A stretch of DNA of 32,774 nucleotides from Flavobacteriaceae bacterium (GCA_022565635.1 JAIUMH010000017.1:1-32774), one strand, 5' to 3'; shown: positions 8,363 through 15,954, counted from the first letter of the stretch. Notes: a model not told the origin generated them from the letters alone. A program made the numbers and translations.

Positions 8363-8497
8363 ATGAAAAACGGAATTGAAGCCTTGTTAAGTAAACTTAG
8401 TGAACTACAAAGAGAAATCAATCAAAGGAATGAGTCGGCAGAGAAGTTTAATATTGTAAGTCAATCAAATCAAAAAAAAGTATCTTTTATAAAATAA
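8363..8497 (+). CDS. Small 44-aa helical protein in the AAA+/M41 operon
   Basis: An ATG two bases after the stop of the UVR-motif gene opens a 44-codon frame ending at TAA 8495-8497, six bases before the nuclease ATG. The product starts MKNGIEALLSKLSELQREIN and has a heptad-like Leu/Ile pattern in residues 5-18, then a polar Lys/Gln/Ser-rich tail. The tight packing on both sides (2 and 6 bp) argues that it is translated and belongs to the operon. Its length and short coiled coil would suit a small regulator or adaptor, or an antitoxin-like partner. No homology is claimed. Confidence 0.55.
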   Translation: MKNGIEALLSKLSELQREINQRNESAEKFNIVSQSNQKKVSFIK

Positions 8498-8503
8498 ACA
8501 CCT

Positions 8504-9625
8504 ATGAATATTATAGAATTAAAAGATTTTTTCGAAAAAGAAAAAATACCACATATACCGAAATCAAAATTAACCTTTTTAAAAATCAGTAAGCAACCGC
8601 ATTACGAAAATGTAATGAGCAACATATATGCTTTCTTTTTCAATTCTGAACAGGAGCATGGTTTTAAAGATTTATTGTTAAACAGTTTACATCAATGCAT
8701 TATTGAAAATGAAGAATGGAAAGATTTTCCTTTCTACAATGATTATACTGTAAAGACAGAATACACTACCAAAAAAAGAGGAAGAATAGATTTATTATTA
8801 AAAAATGAATCGAGTGCAATAATCATAGAGAATAAAATGTACCACCATCTCGATAATGGACTAAATGATTACTGGACATCAGGTACGGAAGACTTAGAAA
8901 CTTCAGACGAATCAATAGGCGTCATACTCAGCTTAAAAAAGATAGAGCCTGGCAACAAGAATTTTATAAATATTACACACCAGCAACTAATGAAGAAAAT
9001 ACGCCAAAACTTTGGTGCATATCTTTTAGATGCTAAACCAAAATATATAGTTTATTTTCAGGATTTTCAACAAAACATTGACAACTTAAGCAAAAAAAAT
9101 ATGAAGCAGGAACACCTAGATTTTTATATCGAAAACAGCGACAAAATCAAAGCAATATTAGAACTAAATAAAAAATATAAAGATGCGGTTCATGAACAAT
9201 TTGTAGCACTTAAGGAGGGCAAATTATTTAGCGAACATTTTGAGTATGCAAATAAATACCCAAGCAAAAAAAGTCAATATTACAAGTTGGTAAGTGTTTT
9301 TCAATTAAGAAGGAAATCAAATTTAAGGATTAGGATTAAATTTTCTTATAGGCAACTCATTAATAAAGAGACTGATTTTTTGTTTAAGGTAAGAATAGAT
9401 ACCAAACAAAAATTAGAAAATTCAGTTTTTAATAGACTTATTGATGACTTAAGCGGGCAAATACATTTTGAAGGGAATAACAAAAGTGACACAACATTCA
9501 TTACAAAAATTTATTACCCTACTAAGGAGGAAAGAAAAAATCTAACTAACTATATTTTAGATAAACTAAAAGAGGATGATTTGATTAATATAGCAGTGAA
9601 AATAGGGAATCACTTAAACGCTTAG
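8504..9625 (+). CDS. PD-(D/E)XK nuclease family protein
   Basis: This 373-aa protein has the core of the PD-(D/E)XK superfamily as in PF14281 (PDDEXK_4). An N-terminal helix reads YENVMSNIYAFFFNSEQEHG (34-53; compare the usual ENxxSxxLAFLLDP...EHG pattern). The catalytic block is GRIDLLL (93-99, Asp96), then AIIIENK (105-111, Glu109 and Lys111). The remaining 260 residues are Lys/Asn-rich with no domain I recognise and may bind DNA or partners. Such nucleases commonly serve anti-phage and restriction systems. It begins six bases after the 44-aa ORF and is the last gene of the run, followed by a weak hairpin. It is more A-rich than the conserved neighbours, consistent with accessory DNA. The nuclease fold is well supported; the target is unknown. 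Confidence 0.82.
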   Translation: MNIIELKDFFEKEKIPHIPKSKLTFLKISKQPHYENVMSNIYAFFFNSEQEHGFKDLLLNSLHQCIIENEEWKDFPFYNDYTVKTEYTTKKRGRIDLLLKNESSAIIIENKMYHHLDNGLNDYWTSGTEDLETSDESIGVILSLKKIEPGNKNFINITHQQLMKKIRQNFGAYLLDAKPKYIVYFQDFQQNIDNLSKKNMKQEHLDFYIENSDKIKAILELNKKYKDAVHEQFVALKEGKLFSEHFEYANKYPSKKSQYYKLVSVFQLRRKSNLRIRIKFSYRQLINKETDFLFKVRIDTKQKLENSVFNRLIDDLSGQIHFEGNNKSDTTFITKIYYPTKEERKNLTNYILDKLKEDDLINIAVKIGNHLNA

Positions 9626-9688
9626 TTTTGAGAATTTTGCGACCTAGGAGCATAGCTTTGGTTGTATGTTGTTATAAAAACATAGAAT

Positions 9689-9713
9689 AAAACTTAGAAA
9701 CGTCCTAGTTTTT
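9689..9713 (+). terminator. Weak terminator after nuclease gene
   Basis: AAAACT-T-AG (9689-9697) pairs with CT-AGTTTT (9705-9712) across a 7-nt loop with one bulged T, and ends in TTTTT. It is AT-rich and so only moderately stable, about 65 bp after the nuclease stop. Confidence 0.35.
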
Positions 9714-9825
9714 AAACAAACAATGATAGATTCAAACTATATGTTTGAAATGTAAGTAAATTATAAAACAAAAGGATTATGGGGAAGAGAAAGTTAAGTG
9801 TTGCCATAAGAAATACAATAAGAAA

Positions 9826-10143
9826 ATGAAAAATCTTTCTGATGCTGAGGAAAGAAAAATGAAGGAAGTGAAGCAATTGGCTATAATATTAATGGAGAAA
9901 CACAAGGTTTCACATTACAGTTTTCGTTTTGGGTATGGTTGGAGATATTTAGGTCGTTGTACATCAATTGCAATTATCCTAAACTATAAGCATGCTTTGT
10001 TCGGTGATATGGAAGATATAAAAAATACATTATTACATGAAATTGCACATCCAATTGTTGGCCTGGAAAATGGTCATTGCGAAGTTTGGCAACTAAAAGC
10101 AAAAGAATTAGGAGTAGTTTATAATCGTAATTTCCACAAATAA
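9826..10143 (+). CDS. Small SprT-like zinc metalloprotease domain protein
   Basis: This 105-aa single-domain protein has an HEIAH zinc motif (71-75) with a third His (His84) nine residues on, in ENGHCEVW. That spacing is characteristic of the SprT/Spartan-like zincin group (HExxH...H, then H-x-x-x-W). The upstream strand FGYGWRYLGRCTSIAIILNY (35-54) matches the SprT beta-hairpin preceding the active-site helix. It lacks the C-terminal zinc ribbon of full SprT, as many phage- and plasmid-borne versions do. SprT-like proteases cleave DNA-bound or crosslinked proteins in eukaryotes; bacterial roles are less clear. It sits 200 bp after the nuclease, possibly as a separate unit, in the accessory block. 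A 16-codon ORF (9779-9829) overlaps its start as ATGA. Confidence 0.75.
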   Translation: MKNLSDAEERKMKEVKQLAIILMEKHKVSHYSFRFGYGWRYLGRCTSIAIILNYKHALFGDMEDIKNTLLHEIAHPIVGLENGHCEVWQLKAKELGVVYNRNFHK

Positions 10144-10148
10144 TAACA

Positions 10149-10223
10149 ATGTCAAAAAGAGAATTTATGGGGAGGCACAAACTTATTATAGAAAAACTAA
10201 TAAAGCTTCCTCTCAGTCTTTAA
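10149..10223 (+). pseudogene. 24-codon stump of a WYL-type regulator
   Basis: An ATG five bases after the SprT-like stop opens MSKREFMGRHKLIIEKLIKL and then reaches a stop four codons later. This opening closely resembles the N-terminus common in Bacteroidota WYL regulators (MSKREF...R..LII.KLRK.P). The rest of the gene is missing: the following 200 bp to the yajC terminator have no continuation in any frame that I can see. It is best read as the remnant left by a deletion during turnover of the accessory block. A genuine 24-aa peptide cannot be excluded. Confidence 0.5.
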
Positions 10224-10373
10224 AAAAAATGAGACTTTTTATTTTTAGGGTCAAAGTTGAATAAATATAAATCTAAATGTGTCAAAAAGACATTTTCAAA
10301 GAAACCTGAACGATACTTGTTTGTTGTATAGTGTTAATATTCAAATTGATTTTTTTGGTTAAATTTATTTTAT

Positions 10374-10408
10374 AAAAAAAGAGGCAATTTTGAATTGCCT
10401 CTTTTTTT
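10374..10408 (-). terminator. yajC: Terminator of nusB-DUF1573-yajC operon
   Basis: A run of seven A and GAGGCAATT (10374-10389) pairs perfectly with AATTGCCTC and seven T (10393-10408) across a 3-nt loop. It lies 23 bp past the yajC stop on the minus strand. Because both sides have A/T tracts it can work in both directions, separating the accessory block from the core genes. Confidence 0.9.
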
Positions 10409-10430
10409 ATAAATTACAGAAATAATTTAA

Positions 10431-10727
10431 TTATTTCTTCTTTTCCTCTTTGGGTTTATTGATTGCTAGTGATAATTCATTAGAGATTGATGATTTATCA
10501 AAAGTTAGTTTTCCTGCACCAGTTTCAATGATGATAGCATTTAATTTTTCGCTAAAATCAACAACTTTTCCGTGCAGTCCACTTTTTGTAACTACCTTAT
10601 CTCCTTTTTTAAGCTCTTCAATAAACTTTTTTTCTTCCTTTTGTCTTTTCATTTGTGGGCGTATCATAAAAAAATACAATACCACAAAAATTAACAATAA
10701 TGGAAGTAAACCTGTAATTTGATCCAT
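10431..10727 (-). CDS. yajC: Preprotein translocase subunit YajC
   Basis: This 98-aa accessory subunit of the Sec translocon works with SecDF in the inner membrane. A single N-terminal transmembrane helix (about 6-23, LLPLLLIFVVLYFFMIRPQ) is followed by the family hallmark FMIRPQMKRQKEEKKF. Then comes a small SH3-like cytoplasmic domain with LKKGDKVVTKSGLHGKVVD (39-57). The C-terminus is Lys/Glu-rich. It is the last gene of a minus-strand set, 2 bp after the DUF1573 gene. Length and order are normal for Flavobacteriia. Confidence 0.97.
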   Translation of the reverse strand: MDQITGLLPLLLIFVVLYFFMIRPQMKRQKEEKKFIEELKKGDKVVTKSGLHGKVVDFSEKLNAIIIETGAGKLTFDKSSISNELSLAINKPKEEKKK

Positions 10728-10729
10728 AA

Positions 10730-11209
10730 TTATTTAACTGGTGAACCTGCTTGTGCACCTCCTTTAGGATTCACAAAAGCTTTAATTCTGATTGTTTCTC
10801 TTCCAGACTCTGTGTTAGCAGTAATTCTAACAGTTTTCATCTGTTGGTTGGGTTTACCTCTTGTGTTAAATTTCACTGTCATTTCAGCTTGGTCACCAGG
10901 AGCAATAGCTTCATTTTTAGGGTAAGAAGGAACCGTACAACCACAAGACGCTTTAGCGTTGCTAATAATTAATGGAGCTTCACCCGTATTGGTAAAGGTA
11001 AATGTGTGTTCAACCACATCTCCCTCTTCAACATTACCGAAATCATGCTCTTTTTCGTCAAATGTTAGAACTGGAAACTTGTCTTCCTGAGCAGCTTTCT
11101 CTGATGCTTCAGCAACCTTATTTTCATCTACTTTTTTGGAAGCATCTTCATTGCAAGAGGTAAAGGATACCAATGCAAATGAAACTAACAATAAAAATAC
11201 CTTTTTCAT
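10730..11209 (-). CDS. DUF1573 lipoprotein
   Basis: This 159-aa protein has a lipoprotein signal (hydrophobic residues 4-17, then FTSC with Cys19 as the lipidation site) and a single DUF1573 domain (about 47-152). The domain is an immunoglobulin-like beta-sandwich with the usual HDFGNVEEGDVVEHTFTF opening, a conserved SCGCTVP motif around 88-94 and a VRITANTES strand. DUF1573 proteins are abundant in Bacteroidota and resemble ASPM/SPD-2/Hydin-type Ig folds; their role at the envelope is unknown. It lies between nusB and yajC, an order I associate with Flavobacteriia. Its own -7 element lies just upstream (11235-11242). Confidence 0.9.
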   Translation of the reverse strand: MKKVFLLLVSFALVSFTSCNEDASKKVDENKVAEASEKAAQEDKFPVLTFDEKEHDFGNVEEGDVVEHTFTFTNTGEAPLIISNAKASCGCTVPSYPKNEAIAPGDQAEMTVKFNTRGKPNQQMKTVRITANTESGRETIRIKAFVNPKGGAQAGSPVK

Positions 11210-11234
11210 TTTTTATTTATTTTAAATTTGATGT

Positions 11235-11242
11235 CAAAAATA
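11235..11242 (-). promoter_or_regulatory. -7 promoter element for DUF1573-yajC
   Basis: On the minus strand the sequence is TATTTTTG, a full match to TAnnTTTG, 25 bp before the DUF1573 ATG and just past the nusB stop. No clear -33 TTG was found. It would allow DUF1573 and yajC to be transcribed independently of nusB. Confidence 0.5.
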
Positions 11243-11257
11243 ACAAAAAAATACTGA

Positions 11258-12196
11258 TTACATCAGCCCTCTTCCTACTTTATTTAATTTATCATTTTCT
11301 TTGTAGTCTTTGGCTATTTTATCTAAAACTCCGTTAATAAAGTAGCTACTTTTTGGCGTACTGTATTCTTTTGCAATTTCTAAGTATTCGTTTATAGTCA
11401 CTTTTACTGGTATGCTTGGAAACTTTTTAAATTCTGCTAAAGCCATACAAATCAAAACTTGATCAATTTCGGCAATACGGTCTTTTTCCCATCCTGGTGT
11501 TTTTCCATCTGTGTCTGCCAAAAGTTCATTGTAGTTCAATACCGTTTTTTTAAACAATTCACCAGCAAATTTTTTATCTTCAAAGTTTTTGAACAATGTA
11601 GGAATGCTTATTTCTTCCTCTTTTTTGATGTGTTTAAGAAACTTTATTATACTTGTGTTTACAATAGGAAAGTCATCTAACCAAGTAAGTTTGTGGTCTT
11701 CATAATATTCGTATAAACTATCATTAGGGGCTAAGACTTTTTTATAGAATTGAATTACAAAGTCTTTGTCTTCTTTATAACTTTGAAATTCATCTTCTAA
11801 ATAGGATTTATATAGTTCACTTTTAAAAAGCTCATCCCAAATATTTCTAGGTATTTCAGGGTCATCTTTCCAGTTTCTCAATTTCCTATCCTCAATGAGT
11901 AGTTGTAGCTGATCACAATTTTCTAGTTGATGGATGAGTTGATTTTCTACAAATTTTAAATTTGGGGCTTTGTCTTGAGGGGTAGCTAAATGTTTTTTCT
12001 GAGATAATTCATAATATTTTTTAGCCTGATTTTTAACTTGAATAATCAAATCCAGATTAAGAATAAACAAATCATACATCTCGTGAATGCTTTTGTTTAA
12101 AAATTTTTCCTCAACGCCTATTTGATCTTTTTTGGATTGATTATAGGCGTAAATACTTTGCATAACTTTAGTGCGAATATGTCTTCTTGTAAGCAT
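11258..12196 (-). CDS. nusB: Transcription antitermination factor NusB (long Bacteroidota form)
   Basis: NusB binds NusE and boxA RNA in rRNA antitermination complexes. The 312-aa product begins MLTRRHIRTKVMQSIYAY, the standard NusB opening. Its C-terminal part (about 190-300) carries the helical NusB core, with INEYLEIAKEYSTPKSSYFINGVLDKIAKD. The middle is a helical insertion of about 150 residues that makes it twice the length of E. coli NusB (139 aa), as is usual in Bacteroidota. I chose the ATG at 12196 over the in-frame ATG at 12220, because the -7 element TATTTTTG occupies 12218-12225 and would overlap the longer start. It is the first gene of the set with DUF1573 and yajC. Confidence 0.95.
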   Translation of the reverse strand: MLTRRHIRTKVMQSIYAYNQSKKDQIGVEEKFLNKSIHEMYDLFILNLDLIIQVKNQAKKYYELSQKKHLATPQDKAPNLKFVENQLIHQLENCDQLQLLIEDRKLRNWKDDPEIPRNIWDELFKSELYKSYLEDEFQSYKEDKDFVIQFYKKVLAPNDSLYEYYEDHKLTWLDDFPIVNTSIIKFLKHIKKEEEISIPTLFKNFEDKKFAGELFKKTVLNYNELLADTDGKTPGWEKDRIAEIDQVLICMALAEFKKFPSIPVKVTINEYLEIAKEYSTPKSSYFINGVLDKIAKDYKENDKLNKVGRGLM

Positions 12197-12217
12197 AAGA
12201 ACTTTTGTAATTTTGCG

Positions 12218-12225
12218 CAAAAATA
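12218..12225 (-). promoter_or_regulatory. nusB: -7 promoter element of nusB
   Basis: TATTTTTG on the minus strand fully matches TAnnTTTG and lies 21 bp upstream of the chosen ATG, giving a short leader of about 14 nt. No good -33 TTG was seen. Its position rules out translation from 12220. Confidence 0.6.
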
Positions 12226-12324
12226 ACTTTTTTCAGTTCATTAGCCTTGTTTAATCCTTCAAAATTTAATCAATTTTTTCTGGGTAATGTTCAGTTGCTT
12301 TTTTGGGTTTTACATAATAAATAG

Positions 12325-12353
12325 TTGTTGTTTTGGCTTTATTATTAAATTTG
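12325..12353 (+). promoter_or_regulatory. Bacteroidota promoter of mechanosensitive channel gene
   Basis: TTG (12325-12327), 18-bp spacer, TAAATTTG (12346-12353): both boxes and the spacing fit the Bacteroidota consensus. The ATG at 12368 follows after 14 bp. This excludes the upstream in-frame ATG at 12287, which lies before the promoter. Confidence 0.7.
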
Positions 12354-12367
12354 CAAAAAAAAAACAG

Positions 12368-13639
12368 ATGTCAATTTTTAAACTATCCAGATATTTTTAT
12401 GATGTATTGAAGGAAGCTGGTTTAAGCCATGAAAACGCAGCTCTTCTCAACTTATTTATTAATGCCATTATAGTTTTAATTTTAGCTTATGTTTTATTCA
12501 AGTTAATGCGTTACGTAGCAGAGACTTTTGTAACATCACTGGCTGAGAAGTCAAAGACAAAATTTGATGATTATTTAGTAAAAAATAAGACCTTTTTACA
12601 TCTTTCTAATTTACTAACTATCAATTTTGTTTCTTTGTTGGTGCCTGACGTATTTCATGATTTTTCAGATTTGGAAGTAGTTGTAGAGAAAGGAATTAGC
12701 GTCCTCACTGTGGTGTTTGTAATTTGGTTGTTACGCAGTATTTTACTTACGCTGAAAGACTTTTTGAGAACAATTAAGGCGTTTAAAGACAAGCCAGTTG
12801 AGAGCTATATTCAAGTTTTTATGATTATCTTGTGGCTGTTTGCTCTTGTTTTAATTTTTGGAATTATAACTGGAAAGTCAGTAGCCAAGTTACTTACAGG
12901 ACTAGGAGCTTTGTCTGCTGTACTTCTTTTGGTTTTTAAAGACACCATTTTAGGTTTTGTTGCTAGCATACAAGTTACTGTTAATGATACGGTAAGGATA
13001 GGGGATTGGATTACCATGGAAAAATACGGAGCAGATGGAGATGTTTTTGAAATTAATTTGGCTTCAGTTAAAGTAAGAAATTTTGATAATACAATTACCA
13101 CAATTCCTACTTATTACCTGATTTCTGATTCTTTTAAAAATTGGAGAGGAATGGCTCAATCGGGCGGAAGAAGAATGAAGCGCTCTGTTTTAATTAAGAG
13201 TCAGAGTGTGAAATTTATTACTGATAAAGATTTGCCCAAATACAAAAATGTTCATCTAATTGCTGATTATGTGAAGGAGCGAAGTCTTGAAATTGATGAG
13301 CACAACAAAACCAATAAAGTAGATAAATCTGTTTTAGTGAACGGAAGGAATATGACTAATTTTGGTTTGTTTAGAAGGTATATTGATGCCTATCTTAGAA
13401 GTCACCCAGGAGTAAATCAGGAAATGATGATTATGTGCAGGCACTTGGCACCAACACCAAACGGAATTCCTCTTGAAATTTATGCATTTAGTGCTGATAA
13501 AGCTTGGGTTAAATATGAAGGCATTATGGCTGATATTTTTGACCATGTTTTTGCATCTGTACCTTATTTTGACTTAGAGGTTTTTGAATACCCAACCGGA
13601 ACAGATTTTACTAAGTTTACTACTAATCTAGATAGTTAA
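12368..13639 (+). CDS. ybdG: YbdG-type mechanosensitive ion channel (MscS superfamily)
   Basis: This 423-aa inner-membrane channel is expected to open under hypo-osmotic tension. Hydrophobic segments lie at about 27-45, 80-95, 106-127, 149-168 and 175-200. The last is the pore-lining helix (GLGALSAVLLLVFKDTILGF), followed by the MscS beta domain. The YbdG-specific block is RIGDWITMEKYGADGDV (210-226), with TITTIPTYYLISDSFKNWRGM shortly after. E. coli YbdG (MscM, 415 aa) is similar in length. The start at 12368 gives MSIFKLSRYFYD and is dictated by the promoter at 12325-12353. It is a stand-alone gene, divergent from nusB. The family is secure; gating properties are inferred. Confidence 0.92.
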   Translation: MSIFKLSRYFYDVLKEAGLSHENAALLNLFINAIIVLILAYVLFKLMRYVAETFVTSLAEKSKTKFDDYLVKNKTFLHLSNLLTINFVSLLVPDVFHDFSDLEVVVEKGISVLTVVFVIWLLRSILLTLKDFLRTIKAFKDKPVESYIQVFMIILWLFALVLIFGIITGKSVAKLLTGLGALSAVLLLVFKDTILGFVASIQVTVNDTVRIGDWITMEKYGADGDVFEINLASVKVRNFDNTITTIPTYYLISDSFKNWRGMAQSGGRRMKRSVLIKSQSVKFITDKDLPKYKNVHLIADYVKERSLEIDEHNKTNKVDKSVLVNGRNMTNFGLFRRYIDAYLRSHPGVNQEMMIMCRHLAPTPNGIPLEIYAFSADKAWVKYEGIMADIFDHVFASVPYFDLEVFEYPTGTDFTKFTTNLDS

Positions 13640-13922
13640 TTTGAGTTGATTAGAAAAAAATAGTTACGTAATTTAAAAATTTGTCACCATCAAACCTTAT
13701 GTAAAATGTAGTACTTAATTTTATGGTGCAAAAGACAACTTACATTTTTAGTTTGTAATTCTATTAATAGGTCACATTAAACGAGATTTGGCTTATTATT
13801 GTAGTTGATTTTTTTCTTGTTATTTAAGTTTTAAGAAATAATATATTCAATTTAATATTCATTCGCTTAAGCTTAATGCTTAGTTTTCTCATATTTTTTG
13901 TACATTGTATCAAATTTTAGTC
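13640..13922. other. Intergenic region, no feature recognised
   Basis: 283 bp of AT-rich sequence between the channel gene and the transglycosylase gene. I see no ORF, terminator or full TAnnTTTG box. CATATTTTTTGTAC near 13890-13903 has one base too many between TA and TTTG and may be a degenerate promoter. Confidence 0.4.
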
Positions 13923-15356
13923 ATGAAGTATAGTTTTTTGATCATTTTGGTTACTTTTCTTCTTGTTTCTTGCAAGGATCAAAAGCCTGAGAGTAAGAAT
14001 GAAATTGCGAAAAATACAGTTGAAAATATAGAAGTTGATTTAGAAGAAATTAAGGAACGAGGGAGATTAAGAGCAATCACGACTTACAGTGGAACTACTT
14101 ATTTTTTGTACAGGGGCAGAACCATGGGTTTTGAATATGAATTGCTGAACCGTTTAGCTGAATTCTTAGAGGTTGAATTAGAAATTGTGATTGCAAGAAA
14201 TGAGGACGAATTGATGAAAATGCTTTTAGCTGGTGAAGGCGATATAATAGCTTATGGATACACCATTTTACCAAGTAGAAAAGAAAAGATAGAATTTACC
14301 AATCCATTGTATTTATCCAACCAAGTTTTAGTACAGAAAAAGCCAGTTAATTGGCGAAGAATGAAACTTCATCAAATTCAAAATCAATTAATTACTGATC
14401 CTATTCAATTGATTGGAGACACGGTTTCAGTAAAGAAAAACTCTTCTTATGCAGAACGTTTAAAAACGCTGAGTCAAGAAATTGGAGGAGAAATTATAAT
14501 TGATACTATTCCAGGCACCAAAACAACGGAAGAAATAATTAAAATGGTGGTTGATGGAGATATTAAATATACAGTTGTAGATCAAAATATTGCAACGATT
14601 AATGCTTCTTATTATCCTATTTTAGACGCCAATACCCAAATTAGTTTTTCTCAACAAATAGGTTGGGGGATAAGAAAAAATTCACCTGAATTACTTGAAC
14701 AGGTAAATACATGGATAGACCAATTTAAGAAAGAGGTTGATTTTCATGTTATTTTTAATAAATATTATAAAAATAAACGAAAATACAAGGTCCGTGTTAA
14801 AAGTGAATTTTACAGTATTAATGATCAAAAAATTAGTCCTTATGATGAGATGATTAAAAAATATGCTGATGAAATTGGGTGGGATTGGAGATTGGTAGCG
14901 TCTTTAGCATTTCAGGAATCACGCTTTGAACCACAGTCTGAATCTTGGGCTGGAGCCAAAGGCTTAATGCAAATTATGCCAGAGACAGCAAGAGAACTTA
15001 ACATTAACCCAAATGATCCATACGAAAGTGTAAGAGGAGGGACTTATTACTTGAATCAACTTTGGGAAAAAAATGATGACATTCAAGACTCTATCCAACG
15101 GATTAAATTTACATTAGCGGCTTATAATTGTGGTTATGCTCATCTTAAAGATGCGCAACGGGTTTCAAAACTGAAAGGTAGAGATCCGTTAATTTGGGAT
15201 GACAATGTTGAGTTATCAATATTAGATTTATCGCAGCCTGAATATTATAATTTGCCTGAAATGCGGTATGGTTATGTGCGTGGAATTGAACCCTATAATT
15301 ATGTGAGACAAATTTTTCAACGCTATGAACATTATAAAAAATTCGCTTCCAAATAA
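13923..15356 (+). CDS. mltF: MltF-like lytic transglycosylase lipoprotein
   Basis: This 477-aa envelope protein cleaves peptidoglycan glycan strands. The signal MKYSFLIILVTFLLVSC puts the lipid-bearing Cys at 17. Residues about 42-285 form a family-3 solute-binding-like domain (GRLRAITTYSGTTYFLYR through GWGIRKNSPELLEQVN), which in MltF is a regulatory module sensing muropeptides. Residues about 305-450 form an SLT domain with catalytic Glu332 in LAFQESRFEP, then GAKGLMQIMPETA, and AAYNCGYAH further on. This two-domain order is that of E. coli MltF. An in-frame TTG at 13905 would add six residues before the signal, so the ATG at 13923 is preferred. It overlaps the next gene by 32 bp. Confidence 0.93.
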   Translation: MKYSFLIILVTFLLVSCKDQKPESKNEIAKNTVENIEVDLEEIKERGRLRAITTYSGTTYFLYRGRTMGFEYELLNRLAEFLEVELEIVIARNEDELMKMLLAGEGDIIAYGYTILPSRKEKIEFTNPLYLSNQVLVQKKPVNWRRMKLHQIQNQLITDPIQLIGDTVSVKKNSSYAERLKTLSQEIGGEIIIDTIPGTKTTEEIIKMVVDGDIKYTVVDQNIATINASYYPILDANTQISFSQQIGWGIRKNSPELLEQVNTWIDQFKKEVDFHVIFNKYYKNKRKYKVRVKSEFYSINDQKISPYDEMIKKYADEIGWDWRLVASLAFQESRFEPQSESWAGAKGLMQIMPETARELNINPNDPYESVRGGTYYLNQLWEKNDDIQDSIQRIKFTLAAYNCGYAHLKDAQRVSKLKGRDPLIWDDNVELSILDLSQPEYYNLPEMRYGYVRGIEPYNYVRQIFQRYEHYKKFASK

Positions 15357-15954
15357 ACCTTATTTACTTTCTGTTTTTGCTCTATTTTTTTCTTCATTTA
15401 TATTATCTTCTTGCGGTAGTACAATCAAATTGAACAATGAAGATTTGGATGAGTTTAGCTCAGCATCTGGTTTTTATTTTAATAATTATCCGTATTTAGT
15501 AGAGCAAACAAATTATCGGTTTCCATCCTTATTAGATGCATTTAAAATATATGAAATTCCCAAGGGTTGGGTTTACCTTGATTTTACTGATGCTGAAGAA
15601 TTACGAATTAGCTATCAAAACCAACGTGGAAAATTGATTAGTCATACCTATGAAGGAAAATTTAAAAATAATTATTATGAAATTTACTTTCATCGAATAA
15701 ATGCCGGTATACCACCTATATATTGGCAAACTCATATAGATAGAATGCGTATTGCTATTCATAAAGAAGGCAACCTAATGATTAATCATAAGTTTAAAAA
15801 TGGGAAATATTACTTTTTTGGTCTATTCTTTCAAAGCGTTACTAATGATTTAATGATTGATAAGGAAGTTAGTAAAAATCGACAGCAACTATATTTTAAA
15901 AAAGAAGAAATTTTACCTGATGATGCAATTAAAGATTTTAGGCTATTCCTCTAA
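15325..15954 (+). CDS. Hypothetical lipoprotein cotranscribed with mltF
   Basis: This 209-aa protein has a signal ending ILSSC (Cys30), marking it as a lipoprotein. The mature part is rich in Tyr, Asn and Phe with alternating hydrophobic residues (HTYEGKFKNNYYEIYFHR around 107-124), suggesting a beta-rich domain. I recognise no family. The ATG lies inside the last 32 bp of mltF, so the two are translationally coupled. A role at the cell wall with the transglycosylase is plausible but unproven. Its 3' end overlaps the convergent TPR gene by 12 bp. Confidence 0.75.
   Translation: MNIIKNSLPNKPYLLSVFALFFSSFILSSCGSTIKLNNEDLDEFSSASGFYFNNYPYLVEQTNYRFPSLLDAFKIYEIPKGWVYLDFTDAEELRISYQNQRGKLISHTYEGKFKNNYYEIYFHRINAGIPPIYWQTHIDRMRIAIHKEGNLMINHKFKNGKYYFFGLFFQSVTNDLMIDKEVSKNRQQLYFKKEEILPDDAIKDFRLFL

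Noticed and set aside
10211-10240. Terminator hairpin after the WYL stump (AGTCT/AGACT followed by T run)
   Set aside because: The stem is only 5 bp with a 12-nt loop; too weak to list as a feature.
10450-10722. 90-codon plus-strand ORF opposite yajC
   Set aside because: Shadow frame of a well-supported gene; the same applies to the antisense frames over DUF1573, icmF, dusB and the permease gene.
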